Assembly: GCA_049999725.1 (NCBI GenBank)
Contig: JBNGIS010003498.1
Coordinates: forward strand, 1 to 58,976
Direction: 5' to 3'
DNA from: Haplomitrium mnioides
Lineage: Eukaryota > Marchantiophyta > Haplomitriopsida > Calobryales
DNA length: 58,976 nucleotides
The number at the start of each line of letters is the position of its first letter. Position 1 is the first letter of the stretch. The translations under genes and the position numbers were made by a program. Below, in pieces: positions 32,802 through 43,254 of the stretch. The notes beneath the pieces are model-generated. The model did no database searches. It worked only from the letters and a program-made list of their open reading frames with translations, and was not told the DNA's origin.

Positions 32802-33990
32802 CTATTGCATAGCAACCTCGCAAGCATCCTCTTCGTAAAAGTATTTCTTTAATCGATATCCATTAATACGTATAAGAAGAGATTCTCCATCTAGTATTGC
32901 CAAAGACATTGATCCATTTTCATAAACTTGTACCACATGATATGGACCATCCCATCTTGTCTGAAGCTTCCTTGGAAACAATTGATAATGCAAATCATAG
33001 ATCAAAACTAATTCCCCTTCTTTTATCATTGTAAACCTCATATTCTTATCGTGTTTCCATTTTCGTTGCCACTGAATTTCTTCTATGGCCTCCAAACTGA
33101 GAGTCCTCTCTTCTTCCAAACATATAATCTCTTGAGCTCGATCCCAAACACTATCCTCTACTGATTTACAGTCAGTTATCTGAATTTGAAGAGTTGGAAT
33201 TGCCATCTCTATCGACATTATCGCATGCATCCCACAAACTAGGAAATATAGAGTTTTCTTTGTTGTAATCTTTTCCGTGGTCCAATATGCCCATAACACC
33301 GCAACAACTTTCTCATCCTAAGAAATCTTATCCGCTACTGCAATCTTATTCAAAATTGTACATAATATTCTATTGACATTTTCAGTATGTCCATTAGCTC
33401 TCGAGTTATATGGAGTAGTCTTCCGATGTTTAATCAAATACCTTGTCGTAAGCGTCTCAATTGTAGAGTTTAGGAAATGAGTTCCTTGATTGCTCACCAA
33501 CTCTAATGGACATCCGAATTACTAATAATATTACTAAATAAGAACTCAGCAACAACCTCAATAGTGTCCCACTTCATTGGCTCAGCTTCCACCCACTTCG
33601 TAACATAATCAGTAGCAACCAAAATATAACGATTATGAGTCCATTGGGATGCTTGTTGAATGGGACCCACAAAATCAATTCCCCACTTTTCAAATGGAGC
33701 TAAAGGTAGAATCAGAGTTAATGGCTAATGAGAAGTGTGAGTTGGATGTTCGATACGCTGACACAGATCACACTTCTTAATAAATTCCGCCACATTCTTA
33801 TTCATCTTAGGCCACCAATAGTGACTTTCCAAAATCTTTTTCACTGTGCTATTAAACGCAAAATGACCTCCTTCCATATCCTCATGTAAAGTGGAAATCA
33901 CTTTCTTCCAATCTTCTCCATCCACACATCTCCGAAGCACTTCATCTTGCCCCAATTCATACAAGATCGATACATTGTGTAAGGTGACAT
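32802..33990 (-). pseudogene. integrase region (Tat-like element)
   Basis: Zinc-binding part: LHEDMEGGHFAFNSTVKKIL ... WWPKMNKNVAEFIKKCDLCQ, with both His and both Cys of the HHCC pattern. Catalytic core: WGIDFVGPI gives the first Asp (about 33680); VSNQGTHFLN has Asn where the second Asp is expected; NSRANGHTENVNR gives the Glu. C-terminal part: GELVLIYDLHYQLFPRKLQT followed by WDGPYHVVQVY, ending at a stop near 32802. Stops and a frameshift near 33520 separate the pieces. Confidence 0.8.
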
Positions 33991-35474
33991 CTTGTGTTGA
34001 AACACCACTCGTTTTTCAGGGCTCATCCTTTCATGCACAACTTGATACTGGAAATAAGCAATTATGTCCTTGAACTCAGAGTCTTCGAACACCATAAACA
34101 GGAGTTCATCCGCCAACTGATCATCCACTCTATCCAATGCAGGCTCTCCTTCTAGACGAGATAAAAAATCTGCATTCGCATGACCCTTCCCGGGTCTTAC
34201 ATGCACTTCAAATTCAAATTCTTACAATAGCAGAATCCATCTGGTCAATCTCCCAGATAAGTCTAGCTTATTTACAATGTACTTTAGCGCGATATGATCA
34301 GTATGGAAAATAAAAGGATATCCTAACAATAGTGCTAGAATTTTTGCACTAGATAAATAATTTCCAGACCTTCTCTCTCCATCGCATGATAATTTTGTTC
34401 ATGAATGGATAATTATCTGCTGGTGTAGTAAATCAGATGCTCATCTTTCTTGGATCTCTTCTAGCTTGACACCACTCCTATGGCAGTCCCAAAAGTATCA
34501 ATATAAACATGAAACTTCTTAGTCCAATCTGGAACAGCCATTATTGGCATGGAACTCAGTCTTTTTTTCAAATTCTCAAAAGATTTCTGACATTCTTCCA
34601 TCAAATTCCAATCTTCGGATTTTCTTAACAACTTGGTCAGAGGATCCACAATCCATGCATATCTATCAATCATTCTTTGATAATACCCTACGCATCCCAA
34701 GAATCCTTTGACTCCTTTCAGATTTGTTGTTGTTGGAAGATTCATGATCACCTTTACTATGGCTTGATCCGTGGAAATCCCCTCCTTTGAGATTTTATAA
34801 CCCAGAAGTATCCCTTCGGATAAGCCAAAATAACATTTATTTGGATGTAGACAAATTCGGAATTTCCAACATTTCTCCAAACATTTCTCTAGAAATCCCA
34901 AAATTATGAGTGATCGTCGTAGAATGCACACAAAAATCATCCAAGAAGACTTCCATGAACACCCGAAGATATTCATGGAATGTTTCCATCATCAATATGG
35001 TAAACATAGGTGGCATATTACACAAACTGAAAGGCATTACCTTGTAGGCATAAGTTCTCCAATTTGTGGTAAATGTCATCTTTGCTCGATCATTAGGATG
35101 AATCGTAATTTGGTTGTAGCCACTGAATCCATCCATAAAGGAATAACACTCTTTACCAGCGACCCCATCCAAAATACTATCAATAAACGATATAGGGTGA
35201 AAATCTTTCTTTGTTACTGCATTAAGCTTTCGGAAATCCACGCAAACTCGGATTTTCCCCTCCTTCTTCAAACCAATGATCATCCTAGACACCCACTGAG
35301 AATTTTCCGCTGGAAAGATAAAATCCGCTTCCAACAATTTCTGAATTTCTTCTTTCACTTTCAAAGAGAAATTGGGATTCAGACAATATTGTCTTTGTCA
35401 AGCGGGATCACATTTTCCTCCAAATAGATTCGATGTTGGCATGTCTCGGGAGCCACCCCTTTCAAATCCGTGTA
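33991..35474 (-). pseudogene. reverse transcriptase and RNase H region (Tat-like element)
   Basis: RT landmarks on minus: VKEEIQKLLEADFIFPAENS, KIRVCVDFRKLNAVTKKD, FSGYNQITIHPNDRAKMTFT, MPFSLCNMPPMF, and the catalytic FLDDF (about 34936-34950). RT thumb/connection: GYKISKEGISTD, GFLGCVGYYQRMIDRYAWI. RNase H start: KFHVYIDTFGTAIGVV (Asp present); its middle part, about 34210-34460, is badly broken. It ends with RPGKGHANADFLSRLEGE, the usual segment before integrase. Confidence 0.85.
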
Positions 35475-38400
35475 ACTCCGCCCAAAAAGATTGAGAAGGT
35501 GAGCTCCATGCACGCATAGGATCAGGAACTCAACCCTATGTACGCATAGGGTCAAGGAGTGAATCCAATACATGCATAGGATTAACGAGTGAACAACTTG
35601 TATGCAAAGGATCAAAGAGGGAACCTAGTGCTCGTAGAGAATTAAAGAAACAAACTCCTTCAAGCACAAGATCTTTGTTGCCCTTCAAGCGGTCAAAGTT
35701 GAATCTTTCTTCTGAGTATTCCAACAAATCAACACAAAGAGGTTCAACATAGAATTTCCAGATGGTTGTAGACCTTCCTTCTTTCTCATCTGAGGGAGAC
35801 CTCGATATTCATGATCAAAGTGTGTTTGTTCAAAACAGAAAAAGCATACAATCTGTCGATGGTTTTAATTTTGAAGAGGAATCAATGTCTCTGATAGCAC
35901 CACTCACACAACAAGTGATTTTGTTTCAAGTTGCACCTCGTAATGAGATTGGGAAATCTGAAACAAACTTAATTATTTTGGAGGAGTTTTCAGACATTGT
36001 CAAGAGCTTGGGAAACAATTCTAGCAAAGAGTCTCAATCAATCAACATTTCTTTGGAGTTATCGCCAAAGGCACCAATTTTATTACAAAAATTATTTCCT
36101 AATAATTAAGATATTGATCAAGATTTCATTTTGGAATGGTGTAGTTCTTCCATTCCTCAAGAAGAATCTCATCTCTTGAAAATATTTTATGACAACACAA
36201 ACAGTGTTTACAATGATGATCAAGATCTTCAGGATGAATTATCTCCTATCATTAGATTTTTCTACGGACCGAATCATCTAGCACAATATAAGAACTCTTT
36301 GTCTGGACCAAAACCCAAACAGGTAAACACCTTACTTGAAAATTCTTTGCGGAAAGTCCATCTTGACAAGAGCTTTGTGAAGAAAAAGCTCGATCCAATG
36401 TCAATTTCTAAATTGAAGAGAATTTCATGTTGTCAAAATAACTGCTTGTCATTGTGCAAGACAAATTTTTTGAAAACTGTGAGAGAAACGTACTTTCTAC
36501 AAAGCAAGAAGAATTGATATATCACACTACAGTGGGGAATACCAAGAAAAGACTCCGATGTTGACAATCAGTTTACTCTACCGGGCAGTACTTTTGTCTG
36601 TAGAAGAGCCTTCAAATTAATTTTAGCAATAGGGAATGATAGAATCCAAAGGATTTAAAATCTAAAAAACGCAGATCTTGGAGGTATTTTTGGAAAAAGA
36701 GAACTAGCTGCTAAAGGAGTTTTTGTGCGTGAGTGGGTGGAAAATTTTTTCTAGGAACATTGCGAAAGAATGCCCACTCACAAAGTGTACAACTTGCTCG
36801 ATAATTTTACAAAATGGGAAGTTTATGACTACTACACAACTTATTTGAAAGAGAAAGATCCCCATTGAAAGATGACACCTTTGGTTAATCCATGCTCTTT
36901 TTTCTAGACTCAAAGCTTGGTTCTAGAGATGTTATGTTTTCTCAACTTAGAGCCAAAAGATATTTTTTTTGTTAAGTTATTCAGCAAAGAAGATTTGAGT
37001 CAAAAACTTCTTAGCAAGTTGAGTTGTGAGAAGATTGTCTATGCTTGCATAGAGTCTATTGTTGTAAGTTTCAATTTTAACCTTGTGTGTAGTCAAATAA
37101 AGCGAGAAAATAAATCTTATTCTTGGTAGTGACCTTAGCCTTGCAAAAAGTTTTGTTTTTGTTGTTTTAAATCAAGAGCCTTTGAAAAAAAACAATAGTA
37201 AGAATTATTTTTGTTGTTTGCAAATACTATGTGCATAAAGGATTTGTTCTTGTTTATTTTAAAACTAGTCACAACAACAGTCACATCTAGCCATGATATT
37301 GGTGTTGTTGTATTGGTCCTATGCGCGCGTACGATCAGTTGTTGCCTCCACTCATCCTAAACGCTCAAACGATGTGTTCTAGTACCATTTTTTTGTAAAA
37401 CTTTTTTTTTTTTCTTTAAAATTTTTTTTATTTTAAATAAAACAAATTTTCCCTTTTTTAAAAATTACCTAAAGTTTATTTTTAATCTTTTACAAAGTTT
37501 TCACTTCTACAAATCCAAACATTTGTTGAAGATGACTTGAATGTTTTTAGCATGTAAGGTTGTGTTTTGAAGTTACAAGTATCGGCATATGTTTTACTGA
37601 ATTACTTTTATATCTTTCATGTTTTATGATAATGCAGTCAAATATAATCGCCAACTGTTTCTTCATCATGACCAACAAATGAATGAAAGAACAAAACTTG
37701 CAAACCATCAAAGAAAATGTTATGCCGATGGTCAAAAGTCCTTGGGAAATGTCCTTGATTGAATGGATCAGAAGAAAACTACTATTCCACACTAGCTTTT
37801 ATCACTAAAAAAACATTGATAAAGATTGTTTGGTGGGTGTGCATGTTGTTGGTTCCTTAATATTTAATCATGCTTCTTCTTCGAGGGTCTTCTTAATGTA
37901 CGTAAACTTGAGAAACGATTCTAATTTGATAGTTATTGTACTCAACAAAATGTTATGTGACTTTGAAAGGTCGATGCCTTCAACTTTGTATCTTCAATTG
38001 GACAACACAACACGAGAGAATAAGAATTCTATCATGTTTGGATATCTTAGTCTCCTTGTTGCCAAGAATGTTTTTCGATAAATCAAGATGGGATTTCTCA
38101 TGGTTGGCTATACTCATGATCAAATGAATCAAATGTTCAGTCGATTCTTGAAACGTTTGAAATATGTCAAAGCTTTCACGATTGCAAGTCTTAGTGAGGC
38201 ACTTCAATTATCCTACAATCTTAAACCTTAGGTAGCTCTTTTATTGGAAACTTGGGATTTCAAAATGATTCTATAGCAACTTCTCTCTCTCGTTCAAAGA
38301 ATATATGATATATCCTTTAATCAACAATTGAAGTTCCAATTAAATGATTCCAAGACAAAGATTTGGAGCAAACAGTTTTCAACAGATGAAGTTTGGTTAC

Positions 38401-39381
38401 CTGCAGATGGTATTTGTCAACTCAAGTGCCTACCTGAAGTGTACAGAGAAAAATTTTGAGTTCAATGTTGATTCCTCTCAAGGCATATTTTGAAATCAAA
38501 TGATCTCAAAAGGAAGAAAGAGAAAAGGATGTCGAGAAAGTCGTATTTTCAATAAGTGACAACATAAATGAGAACTGCTACAAGTTCTTTACGGATTCTA
38601 ATATTCAATGGTGGAATGACTTTTTTCTTACCGAACAAGATTTTGGGGCCTACATTCTTAGAAAAAAAAGATGAAGACTCGAAGCAGAATCTACCTTTCC
38701 ACCTTTTCAATTATCAAACACTTGCAATGATTCTCAAAATGTTTATGTAGGTTCTCAGCTTGATGCTCAACAGGCAAAAAGAAATACTCCAGTACAGCAG
38801 ACTTTTTCTACATGTTGAGTAATCTATGATGTAGTACCTAGGCTGCAAGAAGGGACTCTTTCGCACAACACTCGATACAGGTATAAATTTGACAATCTAT
38901 GTGAGATGAAAGCTAGAATGTTTATTTGTGTTGTTGCATCTCTGGATCCAAAGGGCAGACCATTTTGGGTTGCCAAAGTTCTCAAAGTTTTGTCATTTGA
39001 TGAGGAAGATCCCCCAAAATCAAAATGAGTATGTGTTCAATGGTTTGCTTGTGAGGCTGAGGATGCATTTTTTGAACAATACTTCCTAGAGAAAATAACA
39101 TCAACAAAAAGGAAACGCAAGTCCAAGTTACATATTGATGTACTTGATGTAACACAAATCACAATTTTGTCTTTTGATTTTCTTCTTACATAAAAAAACC
39201 AATTGAAGAAAACCACTCTAGCTACCATTAAAGCAAATCTATTTGAGTACAAAAGACAAAACCCCTCAATCTTGAAATTTTTTAAGGAGATTCAATCACT
39301 GTCATTAACATTGAGACATATTAAGTAAATCTTGATGAATCTACTGAAGTTGAATCCGAAGAAGTTGAGGCGAGTGACTAA
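35475..39381 (+). pseudogene. DUF7869-like gene, element 5 copy (first exon truncated)
   Basis: Begins inside the first exon at the junction with the Tat-like fragment (CCCAAAAAGATTGAGAAGGT matches the element 3 copy). Then comes the repeat-containing part (35500-35640), RSLLPFKRSKLNLS-like, a long readable stretch 35762-36517 (ISCCQNNCLSLCKTNFLKTV, RETYFLQS), and the intron near 37130-37540. The catalytic-looking region follows: VDVHVVGSLIFNHASSSRVF (37830-37890), LQLDNTTRENKN (about 38000-38035), MVGYTHDQMNQMFSRF (about 38100-38150) and PFWVAKVLKVLSFDEED (about 38958-39010), ending near SEEVEASD with TAA at 39379. It is collinear with 16760-21002 and 47193-43255. Stops and frameshifts throughout. 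Confidence 0.68.
35500..35640. repeat. palindromic units inside the first exon (element 5)
   Basis: Five irregular units, including ACCCTATGTACGCATAGGGT at 35533-35552, a near-perfect palindrome with arms different from those in the introns. Equivalent stretches are 17000-17130 and 46860-46990. Confidence 0.75.
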
Positions 39382-40762
39382 AGTAATTTAGGAGTTTTAT
39401 TATATATTTTGTATTTTCAAGTATATTTTAATTCAAGATTATTATTTTATAAAGTATGTGAGAATCTTTTCAAGCAACTTGTTGAATTTTTTTGCCACCT
39501 TGAACTTTTTACTATAAATCATACCAAATTGAATGNNNNNNNNNNNNNNNNNNNNNNNNNNNNNNNNNNNNNNNNNNNNNNNNNNNNNNNNNNNNNNNNN
39601 NNNNNNNNNNNNNNNNNNNNNNNNNNNNNNNNNNNTTTAGCATGCTTTGACTCAGATGTAGATCTGTGTACCCATTTTTCTTTAAGATTTTGAATTAGAA
39701 AACAAAATATTTTGCGTACATAGAGTTTGTTGCAAAAAATACAACATTTACCGTCCATATCTTCAGTCGTAGAAGTCTGAACCCTATGCACGTATAGACT
39801 TTAATTTGCAAGTCAAAACGTCGTGCATACAAAAACTCTTGTGTGGAATCTAAAGCCTAGATTCTTGTCAGTCTTTGATGTGGAGTGTTCAGATGGTGAG
39901 TTTGGATTCCTATGCGCGCATAGACTTTAGGGTGGAGTGTTGAGATCTTAAGCTTGGATTCCTATGTGCGCATAGACTTTGGGATGGAAGTCCAAGCCTT
40001 CCACAAGTTCTACTTATTATATACAACCATCAGGCTTCTCTATATAAAGACTATTGATTACAATTTAGTTTGTACACAAGTCATAGACTCTTTTGTAGAT
40101 CTTGAAACCTTTGTTGGTTTAGTCAAGTCCAAAACTAGAAGATGTTTCTTGTTTACACTCTTAATTTAAAAAGTGAGCTTTAAAAAAGAGTTAAAGCTCA
40201 CGTTAGCTTTTGTGTGCATGGATTTTCAACTACAAGTGAAAGCTTCTTTCTTGCTTGAACTTTTAAATAGAGCTCCTAAATCCATGCAATGTTTTGTTTT
40301 CTTCATTTTTGTGTTTACGATTACAATCTCATTCCCTTGACTTCTAGTCCAATTGGGATTTTTCTTTATGTTTTGTAATTTTTTTCCAAAAGAAAATCGC
40401 TTGAAAGAGCATCATGTCTATGTGCGCCTAGCATTTGTGCAATCAAACATATTTGAAGATAGTGTCTTGTGACTTGTATTTCAATTTTTGGACTTAGAAT
40501 TGTAGTCAATGATAAATTCAATTTTTTGGTGAAAACTTACCATAATTTTTACATTTTCATCAAATTCGGGGTTTCCAATATTTTCATAAAACTAATAATA
40601 TTGATTGATTTTGCATAACAAAATTAACTCTTGCTCCATCATGCTTGTTGAAACGGCCAAAAACAAACCTCAAAAATTCACGTACTTTTTGTTTTTAAGA
40701 AATAACCTCGTTTTTTTTATGTATTTTGAGTAGCATGCTCCTTGTTCAAAGTAGCGGCTTTT
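39382..40762 (+). other. 3' flank and right terminus of element 5 (DUF7869 side)
   Basis: Collinear with 21003-22242, including the AGTAATTTAGGAGTTTTATT start, TATGCGCGCATAGACTTTAG units near 39920, CCCTTGACTTCTAGTCC near 40335, and the terminus TTTTGAGTAGCATGCTCCTT, GTTCAAAGTAGCGGCTTTT ending at 40762. Flanking bases are AATT. It contains a 100-N gap at 39536-39635. Confidence 0.72.
39536..39635. other. assembly gap (100 N)
   Basis: Unknown-size gap in the 3' flank of the element 5 DUF7869-like gene. Confidence 0.99.
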
Positions 40763-40837
40763 AATTATCATAACATTGTAGAGATTTTATTGTCAACAAT
40801 AGATGAAGACAACAAAGTCCAAGATCTAAATAAATTA
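40763..40837. other. 75-bp spacer between two transposon ends
   Basis: Short AT-rich sequence between the right end of element 5 and the older left end at 40838. No feature recognised; it may be a remnant of pre-insertion DNA. Confidence 0.5.
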
Positions 40838-41692
40838 AACATCCCCTATTATTAACCAAGAAGAGGCTACTCAAAACAAGAACTTTTTTTTGTAAAATAA
40901 AAAATTTTGGAGTTCAAAAGATAGAAAGAACAAAGGTTTTTTTTTTTTTTTTTCAAAAAATGACCATGAGTTTTTTTTTATTGCTTTTTGGCAATTTCAN
41001 NNNNNNNNNNNNNNNNNNNNNNNNNNNNNNNNNNNNNNNNNNNNNNNNNNNNNNNNNNNNNNNNNNNNNNNNNNNNNNNNNNNNNNNNNNNNNNNNNNNA
41101 TCAAAATAGAATATTTGTATGGAAACGTGAACAATATTTCTTAGTTTTTGTAAAAATATTAGAAATTTGAGCATCAATGAAAAATATAAAAATTGTAGTT
41201 GGTTTTTACAAAAACTTGCACTTTGAATACATTATATTTCAAAGCTAAAAATTTGAAAAAAAAATGCCAAAATTAAGTTATTTTGAAATAAATTTGGTTG
41301 TACAAACTTCATGTGCGTATAAATATGGTGCCATTGAAAACTTATTTTTTGAAAAATAAATAGAAATTTTTTGAAAATTTCTAAGCTAACTAGAAGTCAA
41401 GGAATGAGTTTGGAGTCCCAATGCACAAAAGCTACAAAAACCAAACCTTACATGGAGTTCATAGCTCTATTCAGACTTATAAGCAAGAAAGGGGCTTTCC
41501 ATTTTACTTCAAAGTCCATGCACGTGAAGGGTTAAGCAGTCATGTTTTACAAAGGTTCAACAATTCAAAAGCTTATAAAATTACGAGATTTATACGCGCA
41601 AAGAGGTTGAAACTCAAAATCAAATAGGCTTGAGCAACCAATTAAACACTACATTTAGAAATTTTCTTCAAAGTCTAAACACAACAGCCGCT
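40838..41692 (-). mobile_element. element 7: old DUF7869-side end, split by element 3
   Basis: Starts with a decayed terminus AACATCCCCTATTATTAACC, then AAGAAGAGGCTACTCAAAAC and a T run. It continues with sequence matching the 3' flank read inward (AACTAGAAGTCAAGGAATGA, GTGAAGGGTTAAGCAGTCAT), as at 24840-25010. It is cut at 41692 where element 3 begins. A 100-N gap lies inside (41000-41099). Its remainder must lie to the right of element 3, outside the window. Confidence 0.6.
41000..41099. other. assembly gap (100 N)
   Basis: Unknown-size gap inside the element 7 remnant, next to a homopolymer-rich stretch. Confidence 0.99.
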
Positions 41693-43254
41693 ACTTTGAA
41701 CCAGAAACAAGCTACTCAAAACATGAACCTTTTTTTTTATTTAAGGAAAAAACGTGGTTTTTAAGCTAAAAAAATAGAGAAAACAAGGTTACTATTTAAA
41801 AACAAAAAGTACAAGAGCTTTTGGGCTTCATTTTTGGCTATTTCAACAAGGATAATAGAGCGAGAGTCATGTTCATTATGGAAAATCAAACAATATTCTA
41901 AGTTTTTACGAAAATACTAGAAATCTTGGAATCAATGAAAAGTATAAAAATTATGATAATTTTTCACAAGAAACTTGCATTTATCATTGATTAAAATTTA
42001 AAGCCCAAAATTTGAGTTACATGTCAAAAGAAACTATTTTGAAATATTTTTGGTTGCACAAACTCTTTGTGCGTATAGATATGATGCTCTTTGAAACTTA
42101 TTTTTTAGAAAACAATAAAGAAAACATGAGGACTAGAAGTCAAGGGAATGAGTTTGCAATTATAGAAACATTTCATAGATTTAGGAGCTCCATTTTTAAG
42201 TTCAAGCAAGAAAGAAGCTTTCATTTGTAGTTGAAAATCTATGTTCGCAAAACTTAAAGTGGGTATTAAAAAAAGGTTTCAGCATTTAAAAATATTTTAT
42301 AATTTAGAGAAACATATACACAAAGGAGTCATAGTTCAGAATTAAAAAGACAGTGGCTATGGAGATTGAATTAAGAGTGTAAACAAGAAACATCTCCAAG
42401 TTTTTGACTAGATTCTACCAAACAAAGGTTTAGAGTTCTACAAGAGAGTCTTTGACCATTGTAGAATCTAACTTCTAACATATAGTCTTTGTATGTAGAA
42501 GCTTGAGGGTTGTATATGAGAAGTAGAACATGTGGAAGACTTGGACTTCCACCCTAAAGTTTATGTACGCATAGGAATCCAATCTCAACATTTGAGCACT
42601 CTATACCAAAGTCTATGTGTGCCTAGTAATCTGAGCTCACCATGTGAACACTCCACAACAAAGACTATCAAGAACCTAGGTTTTAGATTTCGTAAAAGAG
42701 TATTTGCACACACGACATTTTGACTTGCGAATCAAAGTCTATGCATGCATAGGGTTCAAACTTTTATAACTGAGGATACAAACGCTAAAGGTTATATTTT
42801 TTGCAACAAACTCTACGCACGCTAAAGAATTTTATTTTTTTTGATTTGGAATCTAAAAGTAAAACGAATGTAAAGGTCTGCACCTGAGTCAAAGCACGCC
42901 AAAGGTTTTCAGTTATACATCAAAGTCCTTACAAGCAAAAGATAAGTAGTCAATTTAGGCAGATGCTTTGGCAATACAATAACATTAAACTCTTCTAGCA
43001 AGCATTAAAGTAGGAAACAACATACTTGCATTTTGGATAAGAAGGTATTTTGCAAACTAAATAAAACTATTAACTAAAGATTCCAGTTTCATTTAGAGAG
43101 AATGACATTCAACTTGGAATGATTTATACTAAAAAGTTCAAGGTGGTAGATAAACTCAACAAATTCCTTCATAACATTCTCATGTACTTTATAAAATAAT
43201 AATCTTAACTTACAATATGATTAAAGATACACAGTATACAATAAAATTCTTAAA
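41693..43254 (-). other. 3' flank and left terminus of element 3
   Basis: Terminus 41693-41745, then a noncoding stretch matching 21003-22242 in inverse order: GACTAGAAGTCAAGGGAATG near 42129, TATGTACGCATAGGAATCC near 42562, CATTCAACTTGGAATGATTT near 43108. No coding sequence. Confidence 0.7.

Larger units (their letters stand above)
29888..35474 (-). mobile_element. Tat/Athila-like Ty3 retrotransposon fragment, no LTRs
   Basis: Read on minus: reverse transcriptase, RNase H, integrase, then an extra open region. Gag, protease and both LTRs are absent, and it begins abruptly just before the RT domain (SYTDLKGVAPETCQHRIYLE) at about 35474. It lies between the exon 1 edge of the ParB-like gene and the first exon of the DUF7869-like gene of element 5, so it replaces or fills the region where their shared promoter should be. 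Confidence 0.75.
10362..40762 (+). mobile_element. element 5: oldest, discontinuous copy of the transposon
   Basis: Four separated blocks line up, in order and orientation, as one element: ParB-methyltransferase 3' exons (10362-11277, minus), the middle and 5' portion (22247-24737, minus), the rest of intron 1 (29701-29887), and a DUF7869-like gene with its 3' flank (35475-40762, plus). The blocks are separated by element 1, element 6 and a Tat-like retrotransposon fragment. The right end at 40762 is a DUF7869-side terminus (GTTCAAAGTAGCGGCTTTT). Its left end was not found. Summed, the blocks are about 9 kb, close to the 11 kb of element 1, which supports the assembly. Confidence 0.65.

Noticed and set aside
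34906-35427. Plus-strand 173-codon frame
   Set aside because: It is the antisense of the reverse transcriptase with its conserved FLDD and SGYNQ motifs on minus.
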